A stretch of DNA of 64,000 bases from positions 1,376,190-1,440,189 of the forward strand of contig WBVU01000015.1 in assembly GCA_009192285.1 (NCBI GenBank), in the 5' to 3' direction. A program made the translations under genes and the position numbers. Positions 37,509-50,901 of this stretch are shown here, one piece after another. This stretch comes from Morchella semilibera (taxonomy: Eukaryota > Ascomycota > Pezizomycetes > Pezizales > Morchellaceae). The notes beneath the pieces were generated by a model that was not told the origin of the DNA, made no database searches, and saw only the letters and a list, made by a program, of their open reading frames with translations. Every line of letters starts with the position of its first letter. The stretch's first letter is position 1.

Positions 37509-40500
37509 ACTACATGTACTTATGTAGGTGGTTGCATGCCTTATACACATTTGTACAACAAAGATGTCGTGGTCACATGTTATCCGAACAGTTTTAGAGT
37601 TGTAAGTTCTGAGACAACAAACCCGTGACCAATGGCAACTCTAAAAGGTCTTTCTTGTTATGTCCCAGGATGCACCCGTTAGATGAGTGCATTCATGTGT
37701 AAATTATAAGCCACGCCGTTTATAGACCTCAATCAATCTTATCAAGCAATCTGCATTTGGACACTTAGTTCCCGACAAAGAACACATTTCGACCTCGCAA
37801 TCAAAATTTGATATCATGTCACTGATAAGACTTCTAACTGTGAACAAGTTTAAATCTGGCCCCCCTTTGTACTAGTTTCATGACCATTTACTACTAGTCT
37901 AACTATACGGATAGAGGAAATAGAAAGACGAGACCTCAACACTAGTAATAAAACGTACGCGCATTTTAACAGAAGAGCGGGAAATAAACTATCCTAATTT
38001 ATTGGCCAAAAGTAAGTTTACTAGTACTGGTGGTATAACATGTTGAATTTAAGTACATCTATCCGTACCAGTCCTTGAATTCAGCAGTTTTTATCTCTTG
38101 GTGAGTTATACTATAGACACTAGTGGCCGTATATAATTGTACCACATCTGTGCTACTAACCATTCAATCAAACATAAACGTATGCTGGTGCGCCCCGAAA
38201 TCAGTTATTTTACAATCGAATAATATTCCCCCACAAGTTGTATTGCTCGTTCCAATTGAGTTGGATATCTGCACGTATCCGTCTTCATAATTTTTTCGAA
38301 GGTAGAATTTCAGGGTGGATACGTTATATTGGATGTAATGCCGGGCAGTACTAAAGTGGATACTTACCATGGCATAGGTGCATGTACTATGTAGTCTAAT
38401 TCATTGCCGGAAGAGCTTAATTTACTACCGGTTGTATTAAATTAGTAAAACCACTCGTTTAACGCTCTATAGTACTAGTTAGATCTATAGAGGTTATTGT
38501 AACCAAAATCCAACGGACTTCGATCGGGAACTGTACCGGTTTTAAAGACTGAATTAAATTTGATTAGGTTATATGGACTACATGTAACTAGTACATACAA
38601 TACATAGCGTCAGATCCAGCAAAAAAGTAATATCTCTATATCAAAACCTCAGTATTTATGCTGGAATTTTAAGATATGGATACTCTCATACCTGATAATA
38701 CGGGAATCCAGGATATTGTATATCCTTTGTAGCAAGAAAAAGAGATCTCGTATTTGACAGCAAAGAATATTCATGTGGTACTGTCTGGTTAATTCTAATA
38801 TTGCTACAATTACAATTACATGTATATCTAATGATGTACTAGCTTCCTTCTGCCATTCATAAGTTTAAATTAGCGATTGTGTGGTTTAAGGGCACTCTAG
38901 TTTCGATCCTGGAATGGCGCCATATGTAGCGCTAAAGGTACTCGGAAGTCAGGTTTATTTATAAAGATTAGTACAATATTTTGAGCGGACATATATATAT
39001 ATATCAGGGATTGCAGCTCAGTTTCCGTTTCTTTTATATAGCAACAATCCCACAAAACTTCTTATATCATTTGGTGCGGAACCCTTAGCGTGTATTCTAT
39101 GTGTTTTTTTTTATAGCAAAGCTTTTTCTTATAGCAAGGTTTCTTATAGCGAGTTGTAGCTGTATAGGACACCCTGAATAGCACTAAGGCGCCGGTCATG
39201 ATATTAATAAACCTGCGACAATTTCAATATCCTCCACAAAAAATTTATCCCCAACACCACACCCCATTGATAAAAGAGATTAAAACAGACAAATGATAGA
39301 TCTGATGATTCTCTACCGACTTTCTGTCTCTATTTATTTTTAAATTTTATTTGGGAGGTGTGTTTTAGGACCAAGATACGGTCACATTTTCAGGGTTATG
39401 GCTGGTATTGGGCCAAATGCCACCGTATTCAGGGCTACAGGGTCATATTCGTGCCATTCAATACACAGTTTACTGGTTTAGATTCCTTTTCTCGCCCACA
39501 ATCGAAAAAAAGAAAACCTACTCCCGTATCAAGGGTTAGGGTTGACCTTGAATGGTCACAAAGGTACATAACGGTCATGACCGGCGCCATAAAACGACAT
39601 CCACCAATCTCTTATATTATCTATATGTGCCCTAAGTTTAAGATATCCACTTCTTAAATGCTTACCCGACTCCACTTTTCTAGTCCTACCGCGATGATTT
39701 TCGATATTTAATATAAAAGGATATTCTTATCAGGAGATGCTACTATATCTTACAGCATTTGCGAAGAACTATCCCCTTAATGGAATTACATCTGTTAATA
39801 GTTCGGGCAGCCCTTGGACCTGTCAGGTCTATGATCGTATATTAGAGAGTTATACGAGCTCCCTAGTGACATTATTTGTATGTTTCGTACAGTAATATTC
39901 CCGAAAAGCAGTTACACCCGAACACACTCTCGGAATAACCTTCCCGGTTGCTAAATAACTTTCTTTCCGGGTAGAGAGGTATTTATCGCGGAACCTGGTT
40001 TTCCGTCCTTGGAGCGTCATTTATTCTTGTTTACGAGGTACGTTGTGATAGAGTTTACTTGGCATCGGAGAAGAAGGTGATGGAAAACCCAAACCCTGCT
40101 TACCTTATGTATCTTTCAGTACTAGTACATGTTAGTAGTTCCCCCCTTCGGAATCTCGGCCAAAATTTCTTACTCCATCGCACGGTAGAAATATAAACTC
40201 CGATCCGGCCATGGCCAGGTATACTGACTAGGTAATGGCTAAACACAGTCTTGATACGTATACATACATACTACCTGAGTTATATGCATGATTCTTTCAA
40301 ACGGGCCAGGAAAATATCTCCAAACTGGTCACAATTTTTATGAACTGAGTTTGATCAGGGTTCTTTTGAGCTTGCTCAATTCAACCGCTCCGCTCCATCC
40401 GTACAGACACACTTGCATCCCATGTTGCCAATTAATATGTGTAATTGTAAACTCTAGCTAATAAACTCCACTTTTTAAGTAATTATTATTAATGCTGATG

Positions 40501-43230
40501 CTGACCATATCTTATCGTAGGTTTTTTAGGTACAGTACTTGCAACAGCTCACGCATATTACCATCATTGCTCTACCAAGATCAGCCAAGAGTGCGGGAGA
40601 GTCACCGTTAAATGCGTACGACGTCACCGGTTACAGGATGCTCCGATCTCGGCATGTTGTTTCGGACCGAACACTTTCCGTGGCTTCCTACATGTACACA
40701 CGTGCGCAATTAATCGCTTCTTATGCCTCCTAAGTCGCCGAGGATTTTATGGACGGAAATCATTGGCAGCTAGATTAAAATAGTAACCCTTTGGAAAAAT
40801 AAAAAATAAAATAAAAAAAAGACTTGGCAATGGAGCGCAGTCATGTTTTCATTTGGCTCACTAATGACTAGAGGCTAGAGCACCTAGCTAGCTATGTATG
40901 TAGCTAGGCATATACTCCTTATATGAGCCATATATATTAGTTGGCCTTATTACAACAAGCGCATTCCAACTTCTACTTGGAGTACAAGGCTTTACAAGCA
41001 AGACCCAGCTTTGATCCCTTATGATGCATGTTGTGGTACTGCCAGAACAATTTAAACTCAACATCCAAGCATTTCTGTGGGGTTACACATGCATGAACCT
41101 TAAGTATGTATGATGCAAGAAGCAAATCGACGAAGAAAAAGATGCTTTCTCGTCGTACGAATAGCAGTGCTTCACTGGCACAGGGCCAATGAGAATGGCC
41201 CACAAAGACGCCACGAAAACGAGTATTTGAAATGGTTGCCAGTCAATAGGTATCACGAAATGAGCTGAGAAAGAAAAGCTGTAACCGACTGCGCCGTGAG
41301 ACCATGATGGCATGGCACGAGGCTCTTTCAATATTCTTATCTGGTTATTTACCAAGGTCTTCTTCGATCCTTCGCCTGTTCCTTCCGATCTGGATCAATA
41401 AACTGTTTGTATCCTATACATATCTGCATCTGTCCATCTCGTCCTTAGCTACTCTAAATTATATTTGACAATGACTGCTGACAAAATCCGAGTAAATTAA
41501 GACCCCATCCGCCGAAGAACCCCCGGAAATTCGATGCTACAACTAACTGGAGCCTAGATTCCCTGCTCAAGTAAGATATATGTAAACCTTACCTCCATAC
41601 ACTACCTATTGGCAATGATCTCAGGGCGGAGCAAGCCCCCGGAATGGGTTGATGTCGCTCCCTCCGAACCCAACCACCAGGGTAGTGCGTTGGCAGCAGT
41701 AAGTGGGTTTAACCTAATAATTAAGGCTCAAGGCCAAGCTTTTTCTGCGGCAATTTTCCATTTCGCCGAGTCCCGGTGGATAAATTTGAATGTTGCTTGT
41801 TAAGAAGGAACTGCAACAGGGTTTTAGGCATGAGGCAGGCAAGGCATGAGGAGGAGGAAAAAAAAAAAAAAAAAAAAGACAGAGAATGAGAGAGGGAATG
41901 ACCCGTGGTATGTAGAAAAGCTTGGTTTCTTTGACGTATCCGGGTCCCGGGGATTACCGCTTTCTTGGCACTCGTGTTAATTGATTTGACGAAACCGTGC
42001 AGTACGTTAACAGTGTTTATATCCGGCCGGAGGGGGTGGATCATGAGATGTCATCAGAAGATCAAAGGAGAGCTAAATCTTTTTGCCTCAAGTGTGATTT
42101 CGAATAGTGCGAGAATTAAATGATCTGTCTGGCTCGGCATGGACAGTACCTCTGGGAAAACGTCTCAACCACTCAACCACTCAATCACTAACTCACTCAC
42201 TGGGATCAAGCTTTAACATTGCATGATCATGATAGGTATGATAGGCATGATATTTACTGATACATACCACATATGCATTAACTCGGTCCTTTATCCGTAC
42301 ATCGTTCGGCTATGTGAAGTTTAGGAATAAGATTCCAGTTTGCTCCTTCCTTCTCACAAAGATTAATAAGGCCGCGCCGTCCATCGGTATGTATGTATGA
42401 TATGTCTCTCCTTCTTCCTCTCTCACACTCCCCCTCTCCATTGCACTCTCTTGGACTCGCCGCTTTTAGGCTAGAATACGTCTGATTCAGCTTCACTCGG
42501 GCTGGAGTGAAGAAAGCTGAAGCCGTCAGAGATTACCGAATGTAGGAAGATCGTACAACCACCGGCCCTGGGACTTGCCAAGCTAGCCTTTCTGGAACTA
42601 TTCCTTCTTTTCTTTTTTCCCCTTTTGGACCCGTATCTGGATTAGAGTACAAGTTGCGCTTTTAATTAAGCATATCGTGCTTATCCTCTTTTTATATTTC
42701 TATATTTCGTTTTTTTTGACGGATCCTTTTAAACTCCAATACTGTTCCACACGGGCTGTAAGCTTATTTTTCCTGCGTTGGGTGATACGGGGAGGGGGGT
42801 GGGAGGAGTTTTAAACTTTTCTGGCGCACATGTGCGTGGTTGGTTTCGATCCTGTGGGTTACATCTTATGGGGCAATCGATGCTACTGATGACCGCGGGT
42901 TGGATACACAGTGCACCCCCAATGTGTCACAGTAGAGTAGCAGGAAAGCCTGGGGCAAATTGCTCATGATTCCTAAGATATGCAGTGGGATTATGTAGTG
43001 CTGTTTCCATACGGTACGTACAGTACATGTGTATGAATGGTGTGCAAGGTGAAGGATAATAGTAATGTGAATTTGAAAGGAGGATCAGAAATTAAATAAT
43101 AGGGCAACGGATCAGCTGGTATGTAATTGTGCAATGTGGTCCCCCACATCTCGTTTCACTGTGCCGTTCCTATGTACCCTAGCTACACAAATGCCATCTC
43201 TTAGGCTTGCCCTGCGCATGCCCTGTATTG

Positions 43231-43232
<2 letters not shown>

Positions 43233-43277
<45 letters not shown>
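43233..43277. repeat. Poly-T tract of 45 nt
   Basis: An uninterrupted T run, the longest homopolymer in the window. It may be the A-tail of an element inserted on the minus strand, but no element body is recognisable beside it. Confidence 0.8.
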
Positions 43278-43279
<2 letters not shown>

Positions 43280-45209
43280 TGTCGCTTGGATATATATACC
43301 GTGATTATGGCGAGCGAGGCGAACTGTCCGTGAACACAATAAAGTGGATAGGGTAAAACGGATGAGAAGGTTGATATGAGGCAATGCATAATATGTGTAA
43401 TAGTAACAATAACAACAACCATAATAATTATAATAATAACTATAATAATAATCATAATTGCAATTTCATCGAATTATAATTACAATATGGTATCTAATAG
43501 GACGTATCTATCTAGACTTGCACTTGCTCAGTGCCCATTACGTTCTTCACCCACAATTGCAGCAAGCCTCTTATCACTACAATTTCAGTTACAGTTAAAG
43601 TTGCAGTTGCAGTTACAACTAACTACGGACCATCGGCATGTCTCATCGGCATCCTCAGTATGGAGCACATTGCAACAACAACGACGACGACTACGACGAC
43701 TCTACGACTACGACGACACACGTACGCACCCCCCCCAGGCCAGTAACAGCGTCTTTATCTATATCTAAAGGTTATTCGGCACCGAGACGGTAGTTTTCAG
43801 GTGAGGTGGTTTCATCTTTTTTTTTTCTTTGCATACCCTTCCCTCCGCGCTTGTTGCGTGTCTGGGAAGGAGAGATCGAAGGGTCTAGAGTACTGTATGT
43901 ACATATAGTAAAATGTAGGGGGAGGGGGGGGGGGGTATTGTAAAAGTAAAGTAATGCTACGTATGTATGATGGGTTCTCGGTTTATTATCCGGAGACAGG
44001 CAGGGCAGGCATATCAGAAACATCACTCATGATTAACTATAACAGCGGTAATAGCAAAGCCAATAGAGATGCAGTTTAATTTATGGGTAGGAGCAGCAGA
44101 AGTTGGAAATGTAGCTCATGTAGCAGCTGTACAAGGCGGTAAATACATAAACTAAAAAAGTTATCATAGATTAGGATGTGGGTAGGCTTGTATCGAAAGG
44201 TGAGAAGGGAGAGAGTGTGTAGTAGTGTGCACCATAAACTCAAGAACAGGTTAGCTACATGGCAAGCTACCACCCCCCGAAAAATGGCCTTCTTGAATGG
44301 GGGGCGAAGGGTACGACAGGTTACACCTTCAATCTCTAAAACGCAAAATTCGCCGGAGATGATGAGTTCCAAAATCAATTTAAAAAGGAACTTGCCGCTC
44401 GAAGCGAGGAAGAGTTGAGTTAGGTTAGGATAAGCTCTTATGTATGCTTACCTTATCACCCACTCTCGGAACTCGGAACCTCAAGCCCTCGCTCTATACT
44501 TCTGTTCTTAGAAATTACATTGTAACCTCTCCCTCTTTTTTTTTTTTTTTTTTTTTTGACCTCATGCACAGCTGCTCGGATCTGTATTTTTAATCCTTCT
44601 TCGCCTTCCTTTCTTTTTCTTTTTCTTCGAGCCTCTCCTTATGTTTGGATAACCCCCCTCCCCCCCCATCGCGTCAGCTAGAGAAGAGGGACGTGTAAGC
44701 GGATTGATAGGATCGAGCTGATTTTTATATTATTTGAACGATTAATTATATAAAATACATTCTGTACGGGATTGTGTATACATACCTCGTAGAGTACCGC
44801 TAGCAGGATGCTCTCTAGCTGTAATATTTGGTTAGTAAGGTTGCTTTACTGTTTTCTCTACTAGGACGGAGTTTACCGCCTCGTGGCGACAAGGGAGTGC
44901 AGTCAACAGCTGAGGTGCATGCAGTACATAGCGGGGTTAAGCTTTCTCTTTCCAGCTAAACCTAATCTTCTTACTTGGGAAGTCAGAAGTCTACATGTGT
45001 ATACATGTATGTACATCACGTACTTACAATTAATTGTACTCTAAAAAATAAAATTTGAAGGTTCCCACTCACATGTCAACATATAGAAGGGGGGGAGGAA
45101 ACTATAAGCAAGGGAAGGCTTATGAGGACAACAGGAGGAACAAAGTCTACATAGCTGCAAAGAATGACGGTCATGATGATTACCGCCGAGGAAGGGAAGG
45201 AAAGGGCGG

Positions 45210-45234
45210 TTCCTTCCTTCCTTCCTTCCTTCCT
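45210..45234. repeat. (TTCC)n microsatellite
   Basis: About six TTCC units following a purine-rich stretch, in non-coding spacer. Confidence 0.7.
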
Positions 45235-45916
45235 CGCTGATGTAAGACCCCCCTCCCCCCACTCCATCCCTTCCGAAAGGTCCTAACCCAGTCGGATCTC
45301 TTTTCGTGTCCTCTTTCGTACTCTTCGTCCCCTTCCATTCCATCCTCCTATTCGGATCGTCGGCAGTTTCAGTTTCAGGGCTTGCGTTCTTTCGTTGTGC
45401 CTTTGAAACAGAATAGGCTCTTAATTGCTTGCCTTCTAGGGTAGGAAGGGGAAAGGAGATTTCTCTCTCATACTCCTCCTCCCCTCCCCCCCACACCCCT
45501 GCGCGGTGACGCGTATGTACCTATTCCCAGATTGTGTGTAGATTATACATTTATACTCTATTGAACAATGAGTTATGTGCTCTCTCTTCTCTCTTTCTCA
45601 GCTCGATAAAGTAGATACATGTACAGATTTTACGTGTGAAACCTACAGTAGTGACTAACGCCACGCTATGAATCTCAAGTTTAAGCTCACCGGCTCATGT
45701 TGCCGCTCGGGTATGGAAACCTCGCTAAGCCGAGTGACCCTTTTTTCTTCCACTCCCGGTGAGGCTTGCAACGTTATGAACGGAGGAGAAGAAGCGTATG
45801 AGGTGGATGTTGCAGATCGGATCATCATGCGTGTTTCATGCTTCATTTTAGACAGCGCGTCGTTCGAACAATACATGATCCAAAGAGAAGGAAAAGAAAA
45901 AACGAGCAGGTTTTTT

Positions 45917-45919
<3 letters not shown>

Positions 45920-45947
<28 letters not shown>
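45920..45947. repeat. (CT)n microsatellite
   Basis: About thirteen CT units preceded by a short T run, in non-coding spacer. Confidence 0.75.
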
Positions 45948-45949
<2 letters not shown>

Positions 45950-48900
45950 AGGTGTAACCTAGGGCAAAACTGCTGATTATCGGGTAAAGTAAAGTGGGCT
46001 GTGGTGGGCTTGGAGGGCTTGGCCTATTCTGTCTTGGCTAGGTTGAGCGGCGGAGCGGAGATAGGGATTGAGGTGAAATTTGAGTTTTTTCGAGCTTATT
46101 TTTTGCTTTTTATGGTAAAAGTCCCGTGCGTTCCTGAGCAACACCCGCTTTTTTTATTTTTATTTTTATTTTTATTTTTTTTTTGGAAAATGACCAAGCA
46201 AACAAGAAAAGATTGATCATCTAGAAATTAAATGTGCCCCCCCCCCCCCTCCTCGCCCTTATTTATGAGCACACTAGCACTTACCTTGTGCTGGTACGGT
46301 ACGGTGTCAGGCTGTTTTCTTTGTACTGTTTTTCTTTTCCCCCTTTTAGGCACTGCCCTAGTGTGATCGGCCAATATTCGTTCTTTGCGCCTGACGAGCG
46401 AGCCTCAGTTAGAGCTTTTTTAGAGTCACGGCATACATGATACAGTACGTAATTAGCATTTCCGTGGGGGAAGAACTCCGGAAATCTGTCCTCACATTTT
46501 CCTCCCGGGACCTTCCATCGATTCCAAGATCTCCAAGAAGCTTGTGCAATTAAGAACTGTTCCACCTCGGCGATTTTCCCCCAAGAAGGCTATTTTTCGC
46601 TCTTGTCTTGGATTGAGTTGGGTTGTCTTAGGGGTTTCAAATTACACTTTTGAGTTGTCCGCCCCACTTGATTTGTGTTTATCTTGCTTTGGTGGAGGAG
46701 CTATGTAGGTTCAATCGCCTCGGATTCCAGTATTGGTGCGCAGTGGAGTTGGTACCTATAGAGTTATTTGTCTCATATCTTTCAAAGCTAGTTAAACCTT
46801 GCTGCTTCATGAACGATTTTCTGATAGCTTAATCGGCGCCACGAGGGACCGAGGAGGTCGCTTGCCCGCGGCGCGGCGTACTCTGCGATGATGCGGGAGC
46901 GAATGAAGGGTCTTGTGTAGATTGGTGATGATGATGAATCCGATACGATACTCTAGATCTGAGTTCATTCCTGTCTACGAGTGAATTGGGATACACATGA
47001 TTACTTGGTACCGAGAACAGCCTCCGCCGTCATTCCGCAGCACGGCAGGGTACATAGAAGTACAGTTAGATAGTACATGTACTTACATTCTTCTTAAGGA
47101 GAGAAGACGGTCGCGACGTATCAGTACTATTTCCATTAATTGGAAATCCGGGAGGCACGGATATTTCATGTATGTAGGTTGCCTCTACATACGAGGGCTT
47201 CATTCAGCTGATGAGGGCAGCGGCTGTACTTGAGACGTGCTCTCATATATTGCTGGGCATCATTCGTTTGTTTGCCGCCTCACTGCACCGCGCGCGCGTA
47301 AAGTTATATGTAGGCACGTAGCTAAACCAAGCAAACTGGGCACTCCGAATCTCGGGATAATGCATATGTAATCTTTTAAGCTTCTTCTTATTTTTGGCTA
47401 TTGACCGATATAATGTGCATGTCTTGCAATCTGTCTAGATTTCTAGCTTTCTTGTGGAGTAGGATGGTTCTTCCGGCCAGACGCATTATTTGCGTGATGT
47501 AATGAGTGCACTTATCGAACCTTGCGTAGGAAATTCCACCCGTCCGATTGAATAAAGGTTGTGTTCTTGAATCAATCGAATAAAGTATTATGGCCCCCCG
47601 CTCCAAGGAATTGACCGGGAGCAATAACTAATCCTAGTTCTATCTCTGTGTATTGCAATTGATGTTGGCAGGTATGTAGGCAGATATCAATCATAACAAG
47701 CATTCGAGGTATCGGTTAGTCTGCAAGCCTGGACTCCATTCCGGATCAGATAGCAGAGTACCTCCTTAGCACTCGTGGCCTTGATTCTCAGATAAAGATG
47801 TTCGTAGTAAAATTGCGCTTTTCCCCACTAGTCCCACTCTCGGATTTTAGGGGTGGGTTTCTCCACAATTTCACTCCGGGCATCCTCCGTCCTCACCTGT
47901 TCCAGGTCAAGGAGGGATGATCTCAATTATTAAAGTAATTGCCTTGCCTTAGCTAGAAGAAGAAGCTTCGAGTGAAGGGGGATGAAAGGAAATGGGGCTT
48001 CATTTGACGAGCTAGCTAGGCTGGCTGGCTTGCTGGCGTTGACATCAAACCGTACCCTGACACGCGTCGTCAGCCAGATGTGAAGCAGCCCATGAGAGAG
48101 AAAGAATAGATTCATTCAATCGAGCAGCCCTCCATCCTCAGCCGGATATCATGCAGAGTAAAAAGAGGCGCCACTAGCTCTAGCTCTACCCAACTGAGCT
48201 TTCTTCCCCACACTGTTGGTGTGGGAGGTTCGCCACACATTACTCCAAGAGTCATGTAACCATTCTAATGCCTGTCCATATAATAGGATGATACCAACTC
48301 GTTGCTTGTTGCGTAGACAGATATTTAGATGTTTGATATCCCATGCTTCCGAGAAAGGTCCTAAACCCAAGGGGGGGGGGGTTGGTGTGCCAAGCTCCAG
48401 GCGTGCGTGATAATATAATCTCCGTTTTAAGGGAGATCCAGAGAAATAGGGTAGATACGAATTTATCTATTTCAGACATAGGAAGGTACTAGTGTCGTCA
48501 AAAGGGCATATATGCATGGTTAAGATTCGAGATTCGATGCAGAATGTCACCGTTTTGAGAGCATATCACTGGCTGTCAGTCAGTTTGATGAGTTTGATTA
48601 GTAGAAGTATGAATTGATGGCGAGGGCACCAACTGGAAAGAAAGGTTCAACAAGGCATCCGTACAATCCGCCTGGCGTCGTTTTATGAATGATGAATTCG
48701 AATATGGAAGGAGCACCAGTCATATGTAGGCTAGATCAGGTGAACGTTTCCTCCATGGTGTTGCTAAAAATTAATAGCAGATGTGGTGTCCTCAGCCCGG
48801 CCTTTTCCTAAACATGAAGGCGAGAAATCTAGCCATCCTTAAACAAACTTTCACCAGATGCGTAACCCTGCACGGGCTCGATCGAATAAATGTGGTTTTA

Positions 48901-50130
48901 TTCGCCGCTATAATTTATGTACTATGGCTGTACATACGTGCATAGCGTAATCACAATGGAGGGAGGGGGGTCTCCAAGCTTTCTCGGCACGAAGTAAATG
49001 CACCTTCTAAGCATTTTAGCAGCCTCCACTTAATTCCACATTCCAGACTGCCATGCCTCCTTTAGGGTGTTTGACCTGGAAAAGATGAACGAAGGAATGA
49101 GCGCGAGTCGCGGTCCTCATTGCTACTCTTAGATAGGGATTAAAGTAGTCTATTGAGCCACACGGATTCCTTGCGCTCCGTGGATCTTACTTTACGAATC
49201 TTTGCGCTACCATACGACCCACTTACTTGTTCTCTATTTTACTCGACTCGTACTCATGCTCCGCCTCCTCCGCGCAAGGGAGAGAGGGATCAGGCACACA
49301 AAAGCAGTAATTTAATATGTTAATAGGTTCCAAGCCGGATTTGTCACCTGGGGCTTATCCCTCAGGCAGTTTACCGGAAAGAGGGTAAAATCAAATATGG
49401 TGATAGTCAGTAGATAATAACATACTTCATGTATAGGGGGGAGAAACTGTGCAGATGAAAGAGATGAGATAGCAGATTGAGTGAAATATAGAGAAGATGT
49501 ACTACAATGCATGTACATACATGTACATAGCTATAAAACTCAGGGCGCCAAGCAAGAGACCCAAGATAGATTCATCAGAAGAAGTCATGGCGCAAGATGA
49601 TACTTGGCCTAGAAGCTATTAAGAACAAGAGCAAGCAAGCGTAAGCGTAGTCGTCGTCGTCCGACCTTCGACGGTTATAGGCTGTTTCGATCTACTCCGT
49701 CTCCACAGTTGGATGTCTGTCTGTGATCTGTCTGTCTATCTGTACGTATATCTGTATGAGGTCCCTGGTCTTCCACCGCTGTTACTACTATTGACCCATG
49801 TAAGTACTTGTTTTATTGGGTTACATTTCCGCGTGGCTCTTTATTATTTCCTGTTTTATTTCTCATTTTCTATTTTATTTTTATTTTTTCCTATTCGATT
49901 CCCATGTTTCGTTGCTCGTTGGTCTGTTGCTGGGTTTTACCACGTTTCGATTCCAAGGCTTGTAACTGTTACTCCACTCGTGACCCAGTCAGTAGTTGTA
50001 TACTTTTTTGTATCAAAACTAACCATCATCTACATAAACGTTTTTATTTTTATTTTAGGTGTGTGTGTGTGTGTGGGAAAGGGTGGTGTGTGTATGTGTG
50101 TGGGTGTGGGTATGTGCGAGTGACAGAATG

Positions 50131-50901
50131 AGAGACAGCCACTGTGCCGCGAATTATTGCTTGGATTAGTAGAATCTCTCTTGACCCCCGGAGCATCATC
50201 CATACTGACCGCCGCCGAGAAGCCGAGCGATACTTTCCAATCCTTACTACTTGTTGACTACTGGTTGTTTGAGAAGTGGGAATATCGCCCGTCGCCGCTT
50301 GTGCAGCAGCCAAGGTGCCTTTTACACGCTCCGATAATCATAGATATACCTCGCCGCTCTCCCCCTCCATCCTTCTTTCTCTCCCCCCTCCCCCCCCCTT
50401 CATCTACATATTCCCGCTATTCCCTCCTCTTTTTCCATACCTTCTTTCTCTCAAAAACCTCTCGATCCCTCGTGTGTACCAACCATACATTCCATTCAGC
50501 AGCCCTTCGACCCACCACCACCACCAACCAACATCCATCATACACGGGATTCATTTACGTCACCAACATTCACCGTTGTCCCCTCCTTCGCCCACCATTC
50601 TTTAAAAAAGGACTTGCCTTTAAGAGAGCAACCCCAATATCGGTACATAACTCCCTCTAATCTTCCTCACCGATATCGTCCCTTCTTTCCCTACTTCACG
50701 AACAAAGAGAAAATAAAAAAATAAAAAAAATCCAGTTACATACCATCTTGCAACTACTAACAAGTGGAATTAGTCACACACATTACAACAAAAAAAACCA
50801 TCGCAACGTTTTCCTACTTAAATAGGATTACACCCCCCCACAAAACTATCTACACCCCATCGCCGTTTGATCAGACTCAGAGGGGAATATAATATTTAGA
50901 T
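50131..50901 (+). promoter_or_regulatory. 771 nt ATG-free leader of the WOPR gene
   Basis: Reading the plus strand from just after the ATG at 50128 to the start codon at 50902, no ATG occurs in any frame over 771 nt; about twelve would be expected. The stretch is pyrimidine-rich (50360-50460), then A-rich (50700-50810). This is what a long 5' UTR under selection against upstream starts looks like. Confidence 0.6.

Larger units (their letters stand above)
35255..50130. other. Gene desert upstream of the WOPR regulator
   Basis: No recognisable protein gene in about 14.9 kb; frames are short or low-complexity. It contains a MITE-like copy (37334-37508), a TATAGC-rich block at 39110-39165 that resembles pogo-type terminal repeats, (ATCG)n at 36449-36467, a 45 nt T run (43233-43277), TTCC repeats (45210-45234), a CT run (45920-45947) and many TACATGTA palindromes. 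WOPR master regulators in other fungi have unusually long upstream regions, so part of this may be regulatory, but that is inference. Confidence 0.5.

Noticed and set aside
40973-41355. Hydrophobic open frames on the minus strand
   Set aside because: Two overlapping short frames with no homology that I recognise; not enough to call a gene.
45041-45496. 151-codon open frame on the minus strand
   Set aside because: It is made largely of low-complexity purine/pyrimidine tracts and TTCC repeats, with no family resemblance.
48130-48210. Possible tRNA gene on the minus strand
   Set aside because: There is a good A-box-like string (AAGCTCAGTTGGGTAGAGC) but no B box, no T arm and no closing acceptor stem follow it.
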